Below, piece by piece: positions 34,177-34,244 of a DNA stretch of 34,244 nucleotides. The notes below the pieces were generated by a model. It was not told the origin of the DNA and did not search any database. It worked only from the letters and a program-made list of their open reading frames with translations. The stretch spans positions 1 to 34,244 of the forward strand of contig NZ_FXTO01000038.1 of assembly GCF_900182725.1 (NCBI RefSeq). The letters run 5' to 3'. Numbering within the stretch: position 1 is the stretch's first letter; each line of letters opens with the position of its first letter. Source of the stretch: Thalassovita litoralis (GTDB lineage Bacteria > Pseudomonadota > Alphaproteobacteria > Rhodobacterales > Rhodobacteraceae). A program made the position numbers and the translations under genes.

Positions 34177-34244
34177 AGGTTTGGCGGTTACCTACTCTCC
34201 CACATCTTGAGATGCAGTACCATTGGCGTAAGAGCACTTAACTT
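34177..34244 (-). rRNA. rrf: 5S ribosomal RNA, 3' part
   Basis: On the minus strand the edge reads CCAATGGTACTGCATCTCAA, then GATGTGGGAGAGTAGGT and ends ACCGCCAAACCT. This is the 3' half of alphaproteobacterial 5S rRNA with its closing helix strand. The gene continues past the window edge; 23S and 16S should lie beyond. Confidence 0.92.

Overview
The window looks like chromosomal DNA from an alphaproteobacterium of the Rhodobacterales (Rhodobacteraceae/Roseobacter type). The reasons are the protein families, the rRNA operon ending in 5S then tRNA-fMet, the sulfonate gene xsc, the cobST pair and a family-typical GC-rich intergenic hairpin. No organism name can be read from the sequence, and all family assignments are from recognition, not from a search.

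Region 1 (1 to about 9.2 kb) is a worn accessory region. Its left edge is a pile of broken pieces: an IS66 transposase tail, a tyrosine integrase tail and a cytochrome c cut off by them. A membrane-anchored LuxR regulator, three small unknown proteins and an RTX protein that has lost its N-terminus follow. Then comes a mosaic of small prophage or satellite modules on the + strand. It holds two unrelated C-terminal ends of replication-type ATPases, each followed at once by its own short repeat array; a terminase whose last residues are replaced; a chimeric ORF joining a small phage protein to a terminase nuclease domain; and an HK97 capsid gene with no portal or protease beside it. The region ends at the 3' end of tRNA-Asn, a classic integration site.

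Region 2 (9.2 to 18.5 kb) is ordinary core genome: a metallo-beta-lactamase-fold hydrolase, an EnvZ-like kinase, the KtrAB potassium uptake pair, an Lrp/AsnC regulator with a Kef-type potassium/proton antiporter, and the cobalamin genes cobT and cobS.

Region 3 (18.5 to 25.0 kb) is a catabolic operon on the - strand: acyl-CoA carboxylase beta and alpha subunits and an acyl-CoA dehydrogenase. A TetR regulator lies upstream and a thioesterase is divergent from it, with a palindromic operator between the last two. Together they suggest breakdown of branched or isoprenoid acyl-CoA.

Region 4 (25.0 to 29.5 kb) is sulfonate metabolism: xsc, a YeiH/CuyZ-type anion exporter, a MarR regulator and a divergent LysR regulator.

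Region 5 (29.5 to 33.4 kb) is B12-dependent methionine synthase split into two overlapping genes. It depends on the cobalamin that the cobTS products help to make. The window closes with a small phage-like ORF running head-on into tRNA-fMet, and the 3' end of 5S rRNA. The strongest candidate for something new is the pairing of initiator-like ATPase tails with their own downstream repeat arrays in region 1.
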